Part shown: positions 5,681 to 7,271 of the stretch, one piece after another
Position numbering within the stretch: the first letter of the stretch is position 1
Layout: each line of letters begins with the position of its first letter
Source of the DNA: Tidjanibacter sp.
Lineage (GTDB): Bacteria > Bacteroidota > Bacteroidia > Bacteroidales > Rikenellaceae
Length of the DNA: 7,271 nt
Assembly: GCA_017547065.1 (NCBI GenBank)
Contig: JAFYRC010000152.1
Location: forward strand, 1-7,271
Direction: 5' to 3'
The notes under the pieces: generated by a model
What the model was told of the DNA's origin: nothing
The model's database searches: none
The model's input: only the letters and a program-made list of their open reading frames with translations
Translations under genes and position numbers: made by a program

Positions 5681-7271
5681 ATGAAAAAACTTGCTTATAT
5701 CCTGATGGCCGCAACACTCCAGGTGGGTTGTTGTGGCCACGAGGTTGCTTCGCCTAAGGTGGACCACGTCATCATCATTGGTCTTGATGCTATGAGTTCA
5801 CACGGTATGCAGAGGGCAACTACCCCCAACCTCAATCGGATGATTGAGAATGGCGCTTCGTGCATCAACGGTAGGTGTATTCTCACACCCGCTAGTACCC
5901 AAAACTGGGCCACAATGCTCACAGGTGCTTCGCCCGTGCAACACGGCGTGACCGGCAACCCCTGGCAGCGAGATAACCACCGCATTGAGCCCTACATCGC
6001 CAACGAGGATGGCCTGTTCCCCAGCATCTTCGACTGGGTGCGTTGGAGCCGTGGTGAGGACGCAAAGGTATATATGTTGCACGAGTGGAAGAACGTCAAG
6101 AGGATGTTCTCGTGGGAGAGGGTCGATATTTGCGAGAAGACCCCCACCGGCGAGGCTACCTTTGAGCGTGCCGAGGAGCTCTTCTTCGCCGACCGCCCCG
6201 ATCTGCTCTATATGCACATTCTCGATACAGACCACGTTGGTCACAACGATGGACACGATACGGAGGATTTCTACTCCTGCATTGAGAAATATGATGCTCT
6301 GATTGGCCGATTTGTTGACCGCATCGAGGCCGAAGGTCTTTTGAAAAACACCCTGATTCTCGTTGTGGCAGACCACGGTGGTTTTTTGGGTACACACAGC
6401 GGCGAGTCGGCTAAGGCAATTGAGATCCCCATTATCCTCTATGGTGCCGGCGTGCAGAAGGGTGTAACCCTCTCCAAATACTTCATCTTTGATGTTGCTC
6501 CCACGGTAGCTTGGGCTATGGGTGTGGAGTGGCCCGAGGATGTTTGTGTTGGCAAACCTCTTGTAGAGGCTTTCGATAGGGGCAACAGGGGCAATTTGGC
6601 CTATGCTCCCGTGGCTTGCCCAAGCCACAATGGCGCGCTCTACTCGGAGCCCATTGAACTTGCACTTGTGGCCGATTGGCCAGGCGCAGAGGTGCGCTAC
6701 ACAACCGATGGTTCGGAGCCTACGAAGGAGTCGGCTCTCTACACTGCTCCCATCCGCATTGAGGAGGAGTGTGCTGTGAGGTTTAAGACCTATGTGGGTG
6801 ATGTGTGCAGCAAGGAAACCGTTGAGCACTACCGCTTTATGGAGGGACAGAAGCGCAAGGTTAAGTACTCGCTTTATGAGAACCCCACCTCCATCTACGT
6901 CCCCGATTTTGCATACCTGCGTCCCAACAAGGTGGGCTACACCTATGAGGTTTCGCTGGACGAGATTGCCCCCAAAGGCGATTGCTTTGCTGTGAAATAT
7001 GAGGCAACAATCAACATTGAGGAGGCTGCAAAATACCGCTTCCACTCCCGTTCCGACGACGGTTGCTACTTGAAGGTGGACGGAAAGGTTGTCTTTGCAT
7101 CTTCCACCTCCCACTTCCAGGAGAACTACGGCGATGTGAAGCTTTCGAAGGGTGGCCACGACATTGAGGTTGGCTATCTCCAAAAAGGAAAACGTAAACA
7201 TATCTCGCTGCTTATCAACAAGGTGGGAGCCGATGTTGCGGAGGAGCGATTCCTTTCGCCATCGATGGTCC
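5681..7271 (+). CDS. Lipoprotein phosphodiesterase/alkaline-phosphatase superfamily enzyme with PA14 module (3' partial)
   Basis: An open frame runs from ATG 5681 to the window edge (530 codons, no stop reached). It begins with a signal peptide ending at Cys17-Cys18, so a lipid anchor is likely although the lipobox is imperfect. Residues 27-300 match the type I phosphodiesterase/nucleotide pyrophosphatase branch of the alkaline phosphatase superfamily: Asp36 (GLDAM), LTPASTQNWATMLTG (68-82) with the nucleophile inferred as Ser72 (Thr73 possible) and Asn75 in the oxyanion position, DHVGH (184-188; ligands Asp184 and His188), ADHGG (Asp231, His232) and His239. The sulfatase CxPxR motif is absent from the nucleophile site, so a sulfatase is unlikely. 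Residues 308-386 resemble the chitobiase C-terminal module (RYTTDGSEPT), and 394-513 resemble PA14 (SDDGCYLKVDGK, GGHDIEVGY), suggesting glycan binding. The gene is 21 bp after paralog 2, so probably co-transcribed. Little is likely missing, since PA14 appears complete. Substrate unknown. Confidence 0.85.
   Translation, partial: MKKLAYILMAATLQVGCCGHEVASPKVDHVIIIGLDAMSSHGMQRATTPNLNRMIENGASCINGRCILTPASTQNWATMLTGASPVQHGVTGNPWQRDNHRIEPYIANEDGLFPSIFDWVRWSRGEDAKVYMLHEWKNVKRMFSWERVDICEKTPTGEATFERAEELFFADRPDLLYMHILDTDHVGHNDGHDTEDFYSCIEKYDALIGRFVDRIEAEGLLKNTLILVVADHGGFLGTHSGESAKAIEIPIILYGAGVQKGVTLSKYFIFDVAPTVAWAMGVEWPEDVCVGKPLVEAFDRGNRGNLAYAPVACPSHNGALYSEPIELALVADWPGAEVRYTTDGSEPTKESALYTAPIRIEEECAVRFKTYVGDVCSKETVEHYRFMEGQKRKVKYSLYENPTSIYVPDFAYLRPNKVGYTYEVSLDEIAPKGDCFAVKYEATINIEEAAKYRFHSRSDDGCYLKVDGKVVFASSTSHFQENYGDVKLSKGGHDIEVGYLQKGKRKHISLLINKVGADVAEERFLSPSMV

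Noticed and set aside
6628..6642. CPSH motif (residues 313-316) in the phosphodiesterase as a sulfatase signature
   Set aside because: It lies far from the active-site position and lacks the Arg of CxPxR. The true nucleophile region is at residues 68-82.
5798..7201. Open frame of about 467 codons on the minus strand opposite the phosphodiesterase gene
   Set aside because: The plus-strand frame contains the complete metal-binding set and two further modules. The antisense product is long only because of the codon composition of the true gene.

Overview
The window looks like a chromosomal fragment from a member of the order Bacteroidales, probably a gut or other polysaccharide-degrading species. 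Three things point there: perfect TAnnTTTG -7 promoter boxes with no convincing -33 or Shine-Dalgarno elements, several exported glycan-active lipoproteins (one with an acidic stretch directly after the lipid-anchored cysteine), and an SDR-type fructuronate reductase next to UxuA. The genus cannot be fixed from this sequence alone.

Layout. Two transcription units diverge from a 200-bp intergenic region (2137-2336). Leftward (minus strand) lie uxuA (mannonate dehydratase, 928-2136) and uxuB (SDR-type D-mannonate oxidoreductase/fructuronate reductase, 62-877), followed by a perfect 13-bp hairpin at 3-34 that may be the terminator. Rightward lie two tandem paralogous lipoprotein glycoside hydrolases (2337-3983 and 4034-5659; clan GH-A fold, GH50-like by motif), then a lipoprotein phosphodiesterase/alkaline-phosphatase superfamily enzyme with chitobiase-C-like and PA14 modules (5681 to the window edge, 3' end missing). 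The rightward genes are closely spaced (50 and 21 bp) and look like one operon.

How they may work together (inference). The envelope hydrolases would cleave an unidentified glycan, and the phosphodiesterase-like enzyme would remove or process a phosphate-type or other ester substituent. If the glycan contains uronic acid, released hexuronate would be isomerised elsewhere to fructuronate, reduced by UxuB to mannonate and dehydrated by UxuA to 2-keto-3-deoxygluconate. No SusC/SusD pair, lyase, isomerase or regulator is visible, so this would be only part of a utilisation locus. The most unusual content is the duplicated, family-ambiguous hydrolase pair coupled to the multidomain phosphodiesterase.
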